NCBI GenBank assembly: GCA_003260025.2
Contig: QFZU02000190.1
Coordinates: 1 to 35,214, forward strand
Direction of reading: 5' to 3'
Source: Microbispora triticiradicis
GTDB lineage: Bacteria; Actinomycetota; Actinomycetes; Streptosporangiales; Streptosporangiaceae
Length of the DNA stretch: 35,214 bases
The translations under genes were made by a program, and so were the position numbers. The notes under the pieces are model-generated. The model searched no databases, was not told the DNA's origin, and saw only the letters and a program-made list of their open reading frames with translations. Shown here one piece after another: positions 1 to 7,364 of the stretch (position 1 is the first letter of the stretch; every line of letters begins with the position of its first letter).

Positions 1-105
1 CTCGCCGAGGAATACGACCCCCGCACCCACCGCCAACTCGGCAACTTCCCCCAAGCCTTCAGCCACATCCACCTGATCCGTACGGCGCTGGCTCTGCGAG
101 GCTAG
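1..105 (+). CDS. C-terminal fragment of a GH15-type glycosidase (glucoamylase/trehalase-like)
   Basis: Only the last 34 codons are present, ending in TAG at 103-105; the gene enters from the left edge. The residues NFPQAFSHIHLI followed by a short hydrophobic tail are the characteristic end of bacterial GH15 (alpha,alpha-glucosidase/trehalase-like) proteins, where the His-containing strand closes the (alpha/alpha)6 barrel. It would hydrolyse alpha-glucosidic bonds, with the substrate undecidable from this fragment. Three bases separate it from the converging pirin gene, so the two transcripts probably overlap. Family assignment rests on a short motif. Confidence 0.7.
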   Translation, partial: LAEEYDPRTHRQLGNFPQAFSHIHLIRTALALRG

Positions 106-108
106 CCG

Positions 109-1098
109 TCAGGGCGTCTCGGACAGCGGGCCGTCGGCGTGCGGGACCCGCTCGGCGGGGATGACGCCCAGGCGTCCCGCCTGGTAGTCCTCCATCGCCT
201 GGATGATCTCGGCGCGGGTGTTCATCACGAACGGGCCGTAGTGCGCGACCGGCTCGCGGATCGGCCGCCCGCCGAGGAGCAGCACCTCCAGAGCGGGCTC
301 GGCCTGCGGCTGGGCGGTGTCCGCGGCGAGGGTCAGCGACCCGCCCGGGCCGAAGAGGGCGAGCTGCCCCTTGCGGACCGGCCGCCGCTCGGCGCCCACG
401 GAGCCCTGGCCGGCCAGCACGTAGGCGAGGGCGTTGAAGTCCGGGTTCCACGGCAGGTCGAGCCGGGCGCCCGGGCTGACGGTCGCGTGCACCATCGTGA
501 TCGGGGTGAACGTGACGCCGGGGCCGGCGTGCCCGTCCAGGTCTCCGGCGATGACCCGGAGCAGCGCGCCGCCGTCGGCGGAGGCGAGCAGGGCCGCCTC
601 CCGCCCCCGGATGTCCTGGTAGCGGGGCAGGTGGAACTTGTGCGCGCGGGGGAGGTTGACCCACAGCTGGATGCCGTGGAAGAGCCCGCCCGAGACCACC
701 AGGTGCTCCGGGGGCTTCTCGATGTGCAGCAGGCCGGACCCGGCGGTCATCCACTGGGTGTCGCCGTTGGTGATGGTGCCGCCGCCTCCGTTGGAGTCCT
801 GGTGCTCGAAGACGCCGTCGATGATGTAGGTGACCGTCTCGAAGCCGCGGTGCGGGTGCCACGGCGTGCCCTTCGGCTCACCGGGGGCGTACTCGACCTC
901 GCCCATCTGGTCCATGTGGATGAACGGGTCCAGCAGCGACTGCGGCACCCCGGCGAACGCGCGCCGTACGGGGAAGCCCTCGCCCTCGAAGCCGCTGGGC
1001 GCGGTCGTCACCGACCGTACGGGGCGGGGTCCGGCGACGGCCGGATCGGGTGCGGCGACGCGGGGCAGGGTCAGGGTGTCTGCGGTGACGGCGGGCAT
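109..1098 (-). CDS. Pirin family protein (bicupin)
   Basis: This 329-aa protein is a pirin, an iron-binding bicupin of the quercetinase/redox-sensor type, probably cytosolic. The N-terminal cupin shows HPHRGFETVTYI and then GSGLLHIEKP, which supply the three His and one Glu that bind the metal in the family. The second cupin is the usual non-metal-binding half. I chose the ATG at 1098 because AGGAG lies eight bases upstream of it; a longer frame to 1125 would place the start inside the operator. A palindrome and a third half-site lie directly upstream, so the gene is probably controlled by a MarR-like regulator that is not in the window. The physiological substrate of bacterial pirins varies and cannot be read from sequence. 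Confidence 0.9.
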   Translation of the reverse strand: MPAVTADTLTLPRVAAPDPAVAGPRPVRSVTTAPSGFEGEGFPVRRAFAGVPQSLLDPFIHMDQMGEVEYAPGEPKGTPWHPHRGFETVTYIIDGVFEHQDSNGGGGTITNGDTQWMTAGSGLLHIEKPPEHLVVSGGLFHGIQLWVNLPRAHKFHLPRYQDIRGREAALLASADGGALLRVIAGDLDGHAGPGVTFTPITMVHATVSPGARLDLPWNPDFNALAYVLAGQGSVGAERRPVRKGQLALFGPGGSLTLAADTAQPQAEPALEVLLLGGRPIREPVAHYGPFVMNTRAEIIQAMEDYQAGRLGVIPAERVPHADGPLSETP

Positions 1099-1112
1099 GG
1101 CCACCTCTCCTG

Positions 1113-1141
1113 GTTGAAAGTTCAACTTCTGACGCGTTGAA
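1113..1141 (-). promoter_or_regulatory. Candidate operator upstream of pirin
   Basis: GTTGAA (1113-1118), two bases, TTCAAC (1121-1126) form a perfect inverted repeat; a third GTTGAA copy is at 1136-1141. The site starts 15 bases upstream of the pirin start codon, where a repressor would block transcription. Inverted repeats of the TTGAA/TTCAA kind are common for MarR/HxlR-type regulators. That assignment is inference. Confidence 0.5.
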
Positions 1142-1189
1142 CCATGCCCGGCCGCGGGACATTCCCGGCGCCGACCAGTTCGGCCGAAC

Positions 1190-2095
1190 TCAGGACCGGC
1201 CGGCGATCCGGGCGAGGAGCCGGGCGAACTCCGGCGGCGGCGCGACGACGAGCCGGGTCTGCCCGTCGTGACTGATCAGGTCGGCCTGGATGCGGGTCAG
1301 CTTGCCGCGGCGCCACCAGTACACGTGCGGGCTGAGCCCGTCGGCGTGGCCGGCGTGCTCCCGGTGGGCGAACAGGCGCAGCCGCTCGATGGCCCGCACC
1401 ACGCCGATGCCGGCCACCGGATGCACGGCGATCAACCCCCGGTGCGGCAGCACGGCGAGCATGCCGTCCTCGGGCACGTGGGTGTGCGCGGGCAGGCGGC
1501 GCAGGTGGGCGGCCGCGCTGGGCGCGGTCAGCAGCGTGACCTCCGTGCCGCCCAGGTCCAGCCGGGACACCGTGGGCCGCTCGTCGGCCAGGGCGTTGCC
1601 CACCGCGACGTCGAGCGCCTCACCCGGGGGGATGGGCCAGCAGAACGCCTCCTCCGGGCGGACCGGGCGGGCGCCGATCGTCAGCACCTCGATCAGGTCG
1701 GCGCTCAGGTGGCGGCCGATGATCCGGGAGGGGTCGGGAAAGGCCGGGTCGTCGGCGGCGTGGACCCGCGTGCGCAGCAGCGGCTTGATCGGCTTGAGGT
1801 TGCACGCGTCGAAGGGCTCGCCCGACACGGCGTGGGCCAGGTGCTCGGAGACCAGCATGGGCCAGTCCTCCCGGGTGCGCCGGGCGGCCTCACGGCGCAG
1901 GCCGACGAGGTTCACCACCCGTTCGCGCTCGGGGGAGGACAGCGTCAGCGACGTGCCGTCGGCGGCGAACCCGCAGGTGTAGCCCATGGTCTCGGCGACC
2001 AGCCCCAGCAGCGAGTCGAGATCGACGTCCTCGACGGCTCTCGGGGCGGGATGGTCCGGTCGCGTCCGGCTGAGCAGTCGCCGCAAGAGTCCCAA
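1190..2095 (-). CDS. Conserved-looking hypothetical protein, 301 aa
   Basis: I do not recognise this protein. It is a soluble 301-aa product with no signal peptide or membrane helix. The first 25 residues are basic (RRLLSRTRPD), the middle is mixed alpha/beta with NLKPIKPLLRTRV and ARPVRPEEAFCWPIPPG, and the last third contains YWWRRGKLTRIQAD, then a strand and helix. Codon use is normal for the window. The frame opens with TTG at 2095, with AAGGG eight bases upstream; the nearby ATG at 2103 is out of frame. It lies tail-to-head with the LD-carboxypeptidase 43 bp away on the same strand, so the two may be co-transcribed. Confidence 0.65.
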   Translation of the reverse strand: MGLLRRLLSRTRPDHPAPRAVEDVDLDSLLGLVAETMGYTCGFAADGTSLTLSSPERERVVNLVGLRREAARRTREDWPMLVSEHLAHAVSGEPFDACNLKPIKPLLRTRVHAADDPAFPDPSRIIGRHLSADLIEVLTIGARPVRPEEAFCWPIPPGEALDVAVGNALADERPTVSRLDLGGTEVTLLTAPSAAAHLRRLPAHTHVPEDGMLAVLPHRGLIAVHPVAGIGVVRAIERLRLFAHREHAGHADGLSPHVYWWRRGKLTRIQADLISHDGQTRLVVAPPPEFARLLARIAGRS

Positions 2096-2138
2096 CGCAC
2101 CATCCCTTCACCACGGCCCGGGCGCCTCCGGGCGCGTA

Positions 2139-3101
2139 TCAGGTTGCCGCGTCGGAGTCGCGGATTGCGCCCGCGACGGAACACGATTCGGTCACAATAG
2201 CCACATTCGTCTCCAACCACATACTCAGCTGTGGTGATCCGTGTCCGACGGGCAGCCCGGCGAGGACCGGCACACCCAGCGGCGCCAGGCGTTCGGCCAG
2301 CACCGGCAGCGGGTCGCCGCAGTCCACCCATGATCCGAGCACGATCCCCGCCGCGCCGTCCAGGCAGCCCGCCTGGAGCAACTGCGTCACCATCCGGTCG
2401 ATCCGGTACGGCTCCTCGGTCACGTCCTCCAGCAGGACGATCCGGCCCTCCCCCCGCATCGCGTACGGCGTGCCGCACAGGGCGGCGAGCAGGGCGAGGT
2501 TGCCCCCGGTGAGCCGTCCCTCGGCCCGTCCCGGCACGACGACGCGGTCGCCCGTGATCGGGGCGGGCGTGCCGCCCTCGAACAGCGCCTGCCGCAGGTG
2601 GGCGAACGTGACCGGTTCGGGCCCCCCGGGGTCGCTGATCGTCGCGCAGGCCGGCATCGGCCCGAAGAGCGTCGCCAGGCCGAGCCTGTCGGCGAAGGCC
2701 CGGTGCAGCGCGGTGATGTCGCTCGACCCCAGCAGGATCTTCGGCCCGGCCGCCGCCATGGCGTCCCAGTCGAGCAGCCCGAGCAGCCGGGTCGTGCCGT
2801 AGCCGCCCCGCGCGCAGATGACGGCCGCCACCTCGGGGTCGCACCAGGCCTCCTGGAGATCGGCGGCGCGTGCGGCGTCGGGCCCCGCCAGGTAGCCCTC
2901 CCGGGCCCGCACCGACGCTCCGTGCACGACCCGCAGGCCGAGCTCCTCCAGGACCGCCCCGCCGCGCTCCAGCCGTACGGGATCCACCGGCCCGGCGGGC
3001 GCGACCAGCGCGACGGTGTCCCCCGGCCGCAGCCGCCGGGGCGCCTCCGGTACCGTTACCGAGGCGACACCCCCCGCCCCGCCGCGGATGCGCTCGCTCA
3101 C
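2139..3101 (-). CDS. S66 family muramoyltetrapeptide (LD-)carboxypeptidase
   Basis: S66 peptidases are cytosolic serine enzymes that remove the terminal D-Ala from tetrapeptides during murein recycling (LdcA), or cleave related substrates such as microcin C (MccF). Here ARGGYGTTRLL is followed by GSSDITALH with the nucleophile Ser near residue 122, LLEDVTEEPYRIDRM gives the Glu, and GLPVGHG gives the His of the triad. Length, 320 aa, is normal. There is no signal peptide, so it acts in the cytosol. The GTG start at 3101 sits inside an inverted repeat, and no well-spaced ribosome site is visible. The last 30 residues after GHG (for example QLSMWLETNVAIV) depart from the usual QLTVPLG consensus and have a lower-GC codon composition. 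Confidence 0.88.
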   Translation of the reverse strand: MSERIRGGAGGVASVTVPEAPRRLRPGDTVALVAPAGPVDPVRLERGGAVLEELGLRVVHGASVRAREGYLAGPDAARAADLQEAWCDPEVAAVICARGGYGTTRLLGLLDWDAMAAAGPKILLGSSDITALHRAFADRLGLATLFGPMPACATISDPGGPEPVTFAHLRQALFEGGTPAPITGDRVVVPGRAEGRLTGGNLALLAALCGTPYAMRGEGRIVLLEDVTEEPYRIDRMVTQLLQAGCLDGAAGIVLGSWVDCGDPLPVLAERLAPLGVPVLAGLPVGHGSPQLSMWLETNVAIVTESCSVAGAIRDSDAAT

Positions 3102-3114
3102 CCTTCAAAGGGTG
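3099..3114. promoter_or_regulatory. Inverted repeat in divergent promoter gap (LD-carboxypeptidase / sulfotransferase)
   Basis: CACCCTT (3099-3105), CA, AAGGGTG (3108-3114) is a perfect 7-bp inverted repeat lying over the LD-carboxypeptidase start codon in a 31-bp gap between divergent genes. It could be an operator controlling both directions or a hairpin at the 5' end of one mRNA. Confidence 0.35.
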
Positions 3115-3132
3115 TCAGACTAAGCGGTATCT

Positions 3133-4011
3133 ATGCGACCTCCGACGCACATCCTCGTGGTCAACGGCGTCAAGGTCCGTCGCCCGGTGTTCGTGATCGC
3201 GGCCCCGCACTCCGGCGCGGACCTGCTGGGCCGTGCGCTCAAGCGCTCCCCCGGCTTCCACGTGACCATGGGCAGGGGCCCGGTGACCCGGGTCGTCTAC
3301 GCCTTCGCCCGGAGGCCCTCGATCGCCCGTAGCGGCGGGGCGCCCCGGGTGCTGCGCGACGTGCTGGCGGAGGCCTGGCAGGTCGTCCCGGCCTCCTGTG
3401 CGGAGTGCACGACCGCCTGCCGGGAGGCCGGCGGCATCATCGGCGCCGGGCCCTGCGTCGGGCCGGACGCGCTGTCGCGGTTCGGCGACGCCAGTCCCGA
3501 CCTGATCTACAGCACGCCGGTGCTGCTGCGGGCGTTTCCGGACGCCCGGTTCATCCAGGTCATCCGCGACGGCCGCGACGTCGTCGCCGACATGCTGGCC
3601 GATCCCGCCTGCATGGCCTGGGTCAAGCCGCACATGCTGAGCGAGGACGCCGAGTTTCCCAACCCGTTCCTCGGCGTGCGCTCGGCCGAGCACCGGCAGC
3701 GCTGGGCCGAGATGCCGGCCGCGGGCAAGTGCGCCCTGCGCTGGCGCGGCGCCGTACGGCTGAGCGCGGCCCTGCGCCGCGAACTGCCCGCCGAGCACCT
3801 GCTCACGCTCAGGTACGAGGACCTGGTGGCCGCGCCCGGCGAGGCGATCGACGCGGTGTCGTCCTTCCTGGAGACCAAGGTCTCGATGATCGCGCTGTAC
3901 GGCGCGACGATCCCCCGGCCGGGCGGCTGGCGCAGCCGCCTGTCCGGCGAGGACGCCGAGCTGGTGGAGAAGGTGGCCAGGGAGGAACTGGCCCGTCTCG
4001 GATACCGCTAG
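3133..4011 (+). CDS. PAPS-dependent sulfotransferase family protein with a cysteine cluster
   Basis: Sulfotransferases move sulfate from PAPS to an acceptor hydroxyl or amine. The 5'-phosphosulfate loop is at residues 20-33 (FVIAAPHSGADLL, with Ala where the usual motif has Thr), and the 3'-phosphate site is IQVIRDGRDVV around residues 141-151. Length, 292 aa, suits the family. Between these motifs is a segment with C89, C92, C96 and C108 (CX2CX3CX11C), which the cytosolic fold does not need and which could bind a metal or form disulfides. No signal peptide or membrane helix is seen. The ATG at 3133 has no obvious ribosome site, and the short 31-bp gap suggests a leaderless transcript. Its 3' end overlaps the convergent ABC exporter by 4 bp. 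The acceptor is unknown. Confidence 0.85.
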   Translation: MRPPTHILVVNGVKVRRPVFVIAAPHSGADLLGRALKRSPGFHVTMGRGPVTRVVYAFARRPSIARSGGAPRVLRDVLAEAWQVVPASCAECTTACREAGGIIGAGPCVGPDALSRFGDASPDLIYSTPVLLRAFPDARFIQVIRDGRDVVADMLADPACMAWVKPHMLSEDAEFPNPFLGVRSAEHRQRWAEMPAAGKCALRWRGAVRLSAALRRELPAEHLLTLRYEDLVAAPGEAIDAVSSFLETKVSMIALYGATIPRPGGWRSRLSGEDAELVEKVAREELARLGYR

Positions 4012-5903
4012 CGTCCCGAGCCGCCTGAGCCCCCTGAGCCGGTGAACTGGGTGCGGTACAGCTCGGCGTACGCGCCGCCCTTCTTCAGCAGTTCCTCGTG
4101 CCGGCCGTGCTCCACCACCCGGCCGTCCTCGATGACCAGGATCGCGTCGGCCTCGCGGATGGTCGACAGCCGGTGGGCGATCACCAGCGAGGTCCGTCCC
4201 CGCAGGGCCGTCTTCAGCGCCTGCTGCACCGCCGCCTCGGACTCGGAGTCGAGGTGCGCGGTGGCCTCGTCGAGCACGACGACCCGGGGCGCCTTGAGCA
4301 GCAGGCGGGCCAGGGCGATGCGCTGCTTCTCCCCGCCCGACAGCCGGTATCCGCGGTCGCCGACGACCGTCTCCAGCTCCTCGGGCAGGTTCTTGACCAG
4401 GTCGGCGATCTGGGCCGCGCGCAGGGCCTCCCAGACCTCCTCGTCGGTGGCGTCGGGACGGGCGTAGCGGAGGTTGCTGCCGATCGTGTCGTGGAACAGG
4501 TGGGCGTCCTGCATGACCACCCCGACCGTGTCCCTGATGCCGTCGAGGGTGGCGTCGCGGACGTCGAGCCCGTTGATCCGCACGGCTCCCTCGTCCACGT
4601 CGTACAGCCGGGAGACCAGCGAGGTGATGGTGGTCTTGCCCGCGCCCGAGTGGCCGACGAGCGCCACCAGCTCGCCCTCGCGGGCGGTGAACGACACGCC
4701 CTTCAGCACCTCCTGGGAGGGGCCGGTGTCCGGGCGGGCCACCGACTCCAGCGACGCCAGCGAGACGTCGGAGGCGGCCGGGTAGCGGAAGCGCACGTCG
4801 TCGAACTCGATCGTCACCGGTCCCCCGGGGATCGGCCGCGCGCCGGGCTTCTCGGCGACCATCGGCTTGAGGTCCAGGACCTCGAAGACCCGGTCGAAGC
4901 TCACCAGCGCGGTCATCACGTCGACGTGCACGTTCGACAGGCTGGTCAGCGGGCCGTACAGGCGCATGAGCAGGGACGACTGGGCGACCAGGGTGCCGAG
5001 CGCGAACGCCCCGGAGATCGCCAGCGTGCCGCCGAGGCCGTAGACGAGCGCGGTGGCCAGCGCGGCGACCAGCCCCAGCGCGATGCGGAACACCGCGCCG
5101 TACATCGCGACGATCACGCCGACGTCGCGGACCCGGCCCGCCCGCTCGGCGAAGTACGCCGCCTCGTCGTCCGGCCTGCCGTACAGCTTGGCGACCATCG
5201 CCCCGGCCACGTTGAAGCGCTCGGTCATCACCGAGCTCATCTCGGCGTCGAGCTGCATCTGCTCGCGGGTCAGCGCCGACATCCGGCGGCCGACCCACTT
5301 GGCGGGGAAGATGAAGATCGGTAACAGGACCAGCGCGACCAGCGTGACCTGCCACGACAGCACGATCATGGTGCCGAGCACCAGCACCAGGCTGATCACG
5401 TTGGAGACCACCGACGACAACGTGCTGGTCAGCGCCCGCTGCGCCCCGATGACGTCGGTGTTCAGCCGGGAGACCAGCGCGCCGGTCTGGGCCCGCATGA
5501 AGAACGCCACGGGCATGCGCTGGACGTGGTCGTAGACCTCCGTGCGCAGGTTGTAGATCAGGCCCTCGCCGATGCGCGCGGAGAACCAGCGCTGCGCCAG
5601 GCCGAGCCCGGCGTCCACGACGGCCAGCGCGGCGATCGTGACGGCGAGCCACAGCACCACCTCGACCCGCTTCGGGATGATGCCGTCGTCGATGATCGCC
5701 TTCATCAGGAGCGGGTTGGCGACCACGATGACCGCGTCGACCACCACCAGCGCGAGGAATCCGGCGATCTGCGCCCGGAAGGGCCGCGCGTACCCGGCGA
5801 TGCGCCGGACGGTCCCCGGCGCGATGCGCTCCTTCGTCACGGAGCTGTCACGCCGCAGGGACCGCATCACCTGGAAGCCGTAGCCCCCGTTCATCATCGA
5901 CAT
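4008..5903 (-). CDS. ABC exporter, fused membrane and ATPase domains (type IV, MsbA/LmrA-like)
   Basis: This is a 631-aa half-transporter with an N-terminal six-helix ABC membrane domain (about residues 40-330) and a C-terminal ATPase. The ATPase shows Walker A GHSGAGKTT, Q-loop VVMQDAHLF, signature LSGGEKQR, Walker B VVVLDEATAHLD and the switch His in IAHRLS. Such proteins work as homodimers, or pair with another half-transporter, to export lipids, drugs or peptides. No partner half-transporter is adjacent. The ATPase is preceded by a longer-than-usual insertion (SLASLESVARPDTGPSQ), and the tail ends in GSGGSGGSGR. The ATG at 5903 has GGGAGG 11 bases upstream. Substrate unknown; the neighbouring sulfotransferase gives only weak context because the two genes converge. 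Confidence 0.93.
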   Translation of the reverse strand: MSMMNGGYGFQVMRSLRRDSSVTKERIAPGTVRRIAGYARPFRAQIAGFLALVVVDAVIVVANPLLMKAIIDDGIIPKRVEVVLWLAVTIAALAVVDAGLGLAQRWFSARIGEGLIYNLRTEVYDHVQRMPVAFFMRAQTGALVSRLNTDVIGAQRALTSTLSSVVSNVISLVLVLGTMIVLSWQVTLVALVLLPIFIFPAKWVGRRMSALTREQMQLDAEMSSVMTERFNVAGAMVAKLYGRPDDEAAYFAERAGRVRDVGVIVAMYGAVFRIALGLVAALATALVYGLGGTLAISGAFALGTLVAQSSLLMRLYGPLTSLSNVHVDVMTALVSFDRVFEVLDLKPMVAEKPGARPIPGGPVTIEFDDVRFRYPAASDVSLASLESVARPDTGPSQEVLKGVSFTAREGELVALVGHSGAGKTTITSLVSRLYDVDEGAVRINGLDVRDATLDGIRDTVGVVMQDAHLFHDTIGSNLRYARPDATDEEVWEALRAAQIADLVKNLPEELETVVGDRGYRLSGGEKQRIALARLLLKAPRVVVLDEATAHLDSESEAAVQQALKTALRGRTSLVIAHRLSTIREADAILVIEDGRVVEHGRHEELLKKGGAYAELYRTQFTGSGGSGGSGR

Positions 5904-5959
5904 ATGCCGTACATCCTCCCAGGCCGTGCAGCGATGGGAGGACTCCCCCGATTCCCCCG

Positions 5960-6814
5960 TCAGCTCCCAGCGAACAGTGCGCGGATGCGCGCCACCTGTT
6001 CGGCCCGTTCGGCGGCGGCCTGCTCCTCCAGGGTGCGCCCCGGCGCGGCCCTCAGCAGGCGCTTGGTGGCGGTCGCGGCGGCGTGGTCGGTGGCCAGCAG
6101 CGCGGCGGCCAGGTCACGGGTGGTCTGGCCGAGCTCGCCCGCCGGCACCGCTATCTCGGCCAGGCCGAGCCGTACGGCCTCCTCGGCCCCGACGACACGG
6201 GCGGTCAGGCACATCTCGATGGCGCGGGGAACCCCGACGATGTCGGCCAGGGGCTTGGTCCCGGTCAGGTCGGGAACCAGCCCCAGCGCGGGTTCCTTCA
6301 TGCAGAACTTCACGTCGTCCGCGACGACCCGCAGGTCACACGCGAGCGCGAGCTGAAAACCCGCCCCGATGGCGTGACCCTGCACGGCCGCGATCGACAC
6401 GATCTCCGGCCTGCGCAGCCACAGGAAACCCCTCTGTGCCTCCGCGATCAGCCGTTCCAGCTCGGTGTCGCCGAGCGCCGCGGCGCTCGCGAAAGATTCC
6501 TGCCCGGGTACCCCCTCGGGCGTGAACATGCGCAGGTCGATTCCGGCTGAGAAGGACGGCCCCTCGCCTCTGACCACGACCACTCTCACCCGCTCCGGAA
6601 GGGTGTCCCCTATCCGGGCCAGAGCCGACCAGGTCGCGAACGTCTGTGCGTTGCGCTTGTCCGGCCGGTCCAGGGTGACGGTCGCGATCTCGCCGTCCAC
6701 CTCGCAGCGCAGTCCGATCTCGGCCGGCGCGGCCGCCGAGACCGTCGACACATCGGAGCCGCCGCCCGTCTCGCGGGCGTGCTCCGGATCCCCCCCCACT
6801 GCCGCTTCCGCCAT
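5960..6814 (-). CDS. Enoyl-CoA hydratase/isomerase (crotonase) family protein
   Basis: Crotonase-fold enzymes act on acyl-CoA thioesters through an oxyanion hole. Here it is formed by FSAGIDLRMF (about 88-97) and HAIGAGFQLALACDL (147-161). The first catalytic Glu of classical enoyl-CoA hydratases is replaced by Gln154, the second is kept as Glu174 (KEPALG), and Asp182 is present (GLVPDLTGT). Glu plus Asp at this spacing resembles dienoyl-CoA isomerase (from memory Asp176/Glu196/Asp204), so an isomerase role is at least as likely as hydration. Length, 284 aa, includes an unusual 30-residue N-terminal extension. The ATG at 6814 has AGGAG five bases upstream. No beta-oxidation partner is nearby. 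Confidence 0.9.
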   Translation of the reverse strand: MAEAAVGGDPEHARETGGGSDVSTVSAAAPAEIGLRCEVDGEIATVTLDRPDKRNAQTFATWSALARIGDTLPERVRVVVVRGEGPSFSAGIDLRMFTPEGVPGQESFASAAALGDTELERLIAEAQRGFLWLRRPEIVSIAAVQGHAIGAGFQLALACDLRVVADDVKFCMKEPALGLVPDLTGTKPLADIVGVPRAIEMCLTARVVGAEEAVRLGLAEIAVPAGELGQTTRDLAAALLATDHAAATATKRLLRAAPGRTLEEQAAAERAEQVARIRALFAGS

Positions 6815-6924
6815 GCCTGCTCCTGCCTTCGGTGAGGAGCCACGTCGCCTCGCACGGCCGGTCCGGTGCGGCGCACCGCCCGTGCCGGGCGTCCGCGCTC
6901 CTGTTCGACCCGCGGTCGTGCCCG

Positions 6925-6943
6925 AGCCTACCGAACGACGTTC
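6925..6943 (-). promoter_or_regulatory. Candidate promoter and operator of the crotonase gene
   Basis: On the minus strand, TAGGCT (6930-6925) is a plausible -10 box, and directly upstream lies the 11-bp palindrome GAACGACGTTC (6933-6943). TetR-family repressors of acyl-CoA metabolism often bind such sites between the -35 and -10 boxes. No regulator gene is adjacent. Confidence 0.35.
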
Positions 6944-7012
6944 TGGTTAGCTGGACCCGACCACTCACTCTCACAGGAACGAGCGGCTGCGGTCGCGCGT
7001 CTTGAGGTGGAT

Positions 7013-7228
7013 CTAGCGCTTGGACTTGCCCCGGGTCGCGCCGCCGCGCCCGCGCAGAGTCACTCCGGACTCGCTCAGGATGCGGTGGATGAACCCGTAC
7101 GACCGGCCAGTGGAAGCGGCCAGAGCGCGGATGCTCTCACCCGCGGAATAGCGCTTCTTGAGATCGCTGGCCAGCTTTTCCCGGTCGGCCCCGGTCACCC
7201 GGGTGCCCTTCTTCAGAGTCTCGGCCAC
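7013..7228 (-). CDS. Small actinobacterial HTH protein resembling the nucleoid protein Gbn (SCO1839)
   Basis: The 71-aa product begins AETLKKGTRVTGADR, continues with a helix-turn-helix (SIRALAASTGRSYGFIHRIL, about residues 32-51) and ends in a basic tail rich in Gly, Arg and Lys (LRGRGGATRGKSKR). This pattern matches, from memory, the small actinobacterial protein Gbn of Streptomyces, a GATC-binding nucleoid-associated protein whose HTH resembles the Lsr2 DNA-binding domain. It would bind chromosomal DNA at GATC-containing sites and influence development. The GTG start at 7228 has a strong AGGAGG site. The crotonase downstream and the ABC-F gene upstream, as I recall, are also its neighbours in Streptomyces, which supports orthology. 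Five GATC sites lie just upstream. Confidence 0.8.
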   Translation of the reverse strand: MAETLKKGTRVTGADREKLASDLKKRYSAGESIRALAASTGRSYGFIHRILSESGVTLRGRGGATRGKSKR

Positions 7229-7275
7229 GAGTACCTCCTGTAGTGCCAGACTTCCGCAGCGTTACTTCAGCCCAT

Positions 7276-7364
7276 GATCAGTCATTTCGACGGGATCGGC
7301 TACCTACTCCGCGGGAAAAGATCCCTACCCGCTCAAATTAAGATCAGGCAAGCGCCACAAGATC
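7276..7364. promoter_or_regulatory. Cluster of five GATC sites upstream of gbn-like gene
   Basis: GATC occurs at 7276, 7294, 7320, 7342 and 7361 with spacings of 18-26 bp, in the gap between the gbn-like gene and the end of the ABC-F gene. The stretch is also unusually AT-rich for this genome (for example CTCAAATTAAGATC). If the small protein binds GATC, this would be an autoregulatory platform. The binding is inference. Confidence 0.5.

Noticed and set aside
2139-2240. Possible frameshift at the end of the LD-carboxypeptidase gene
   Set aside because: The tail still aligns loosely (QLSMWL versus QLTVPL) and ends at a normal length, so divergence is simpler than a frameshift.
1945-3108. Minus-strand 387-aa frame across the LD-carboxypeptidase containing a CGYC-like segment
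   Set aside because: Out-of-frame shadow rich in Arg, Gly and Ala; only two cysteines, so no zinc ribbon. The S66 frame has all catalytic motifs.
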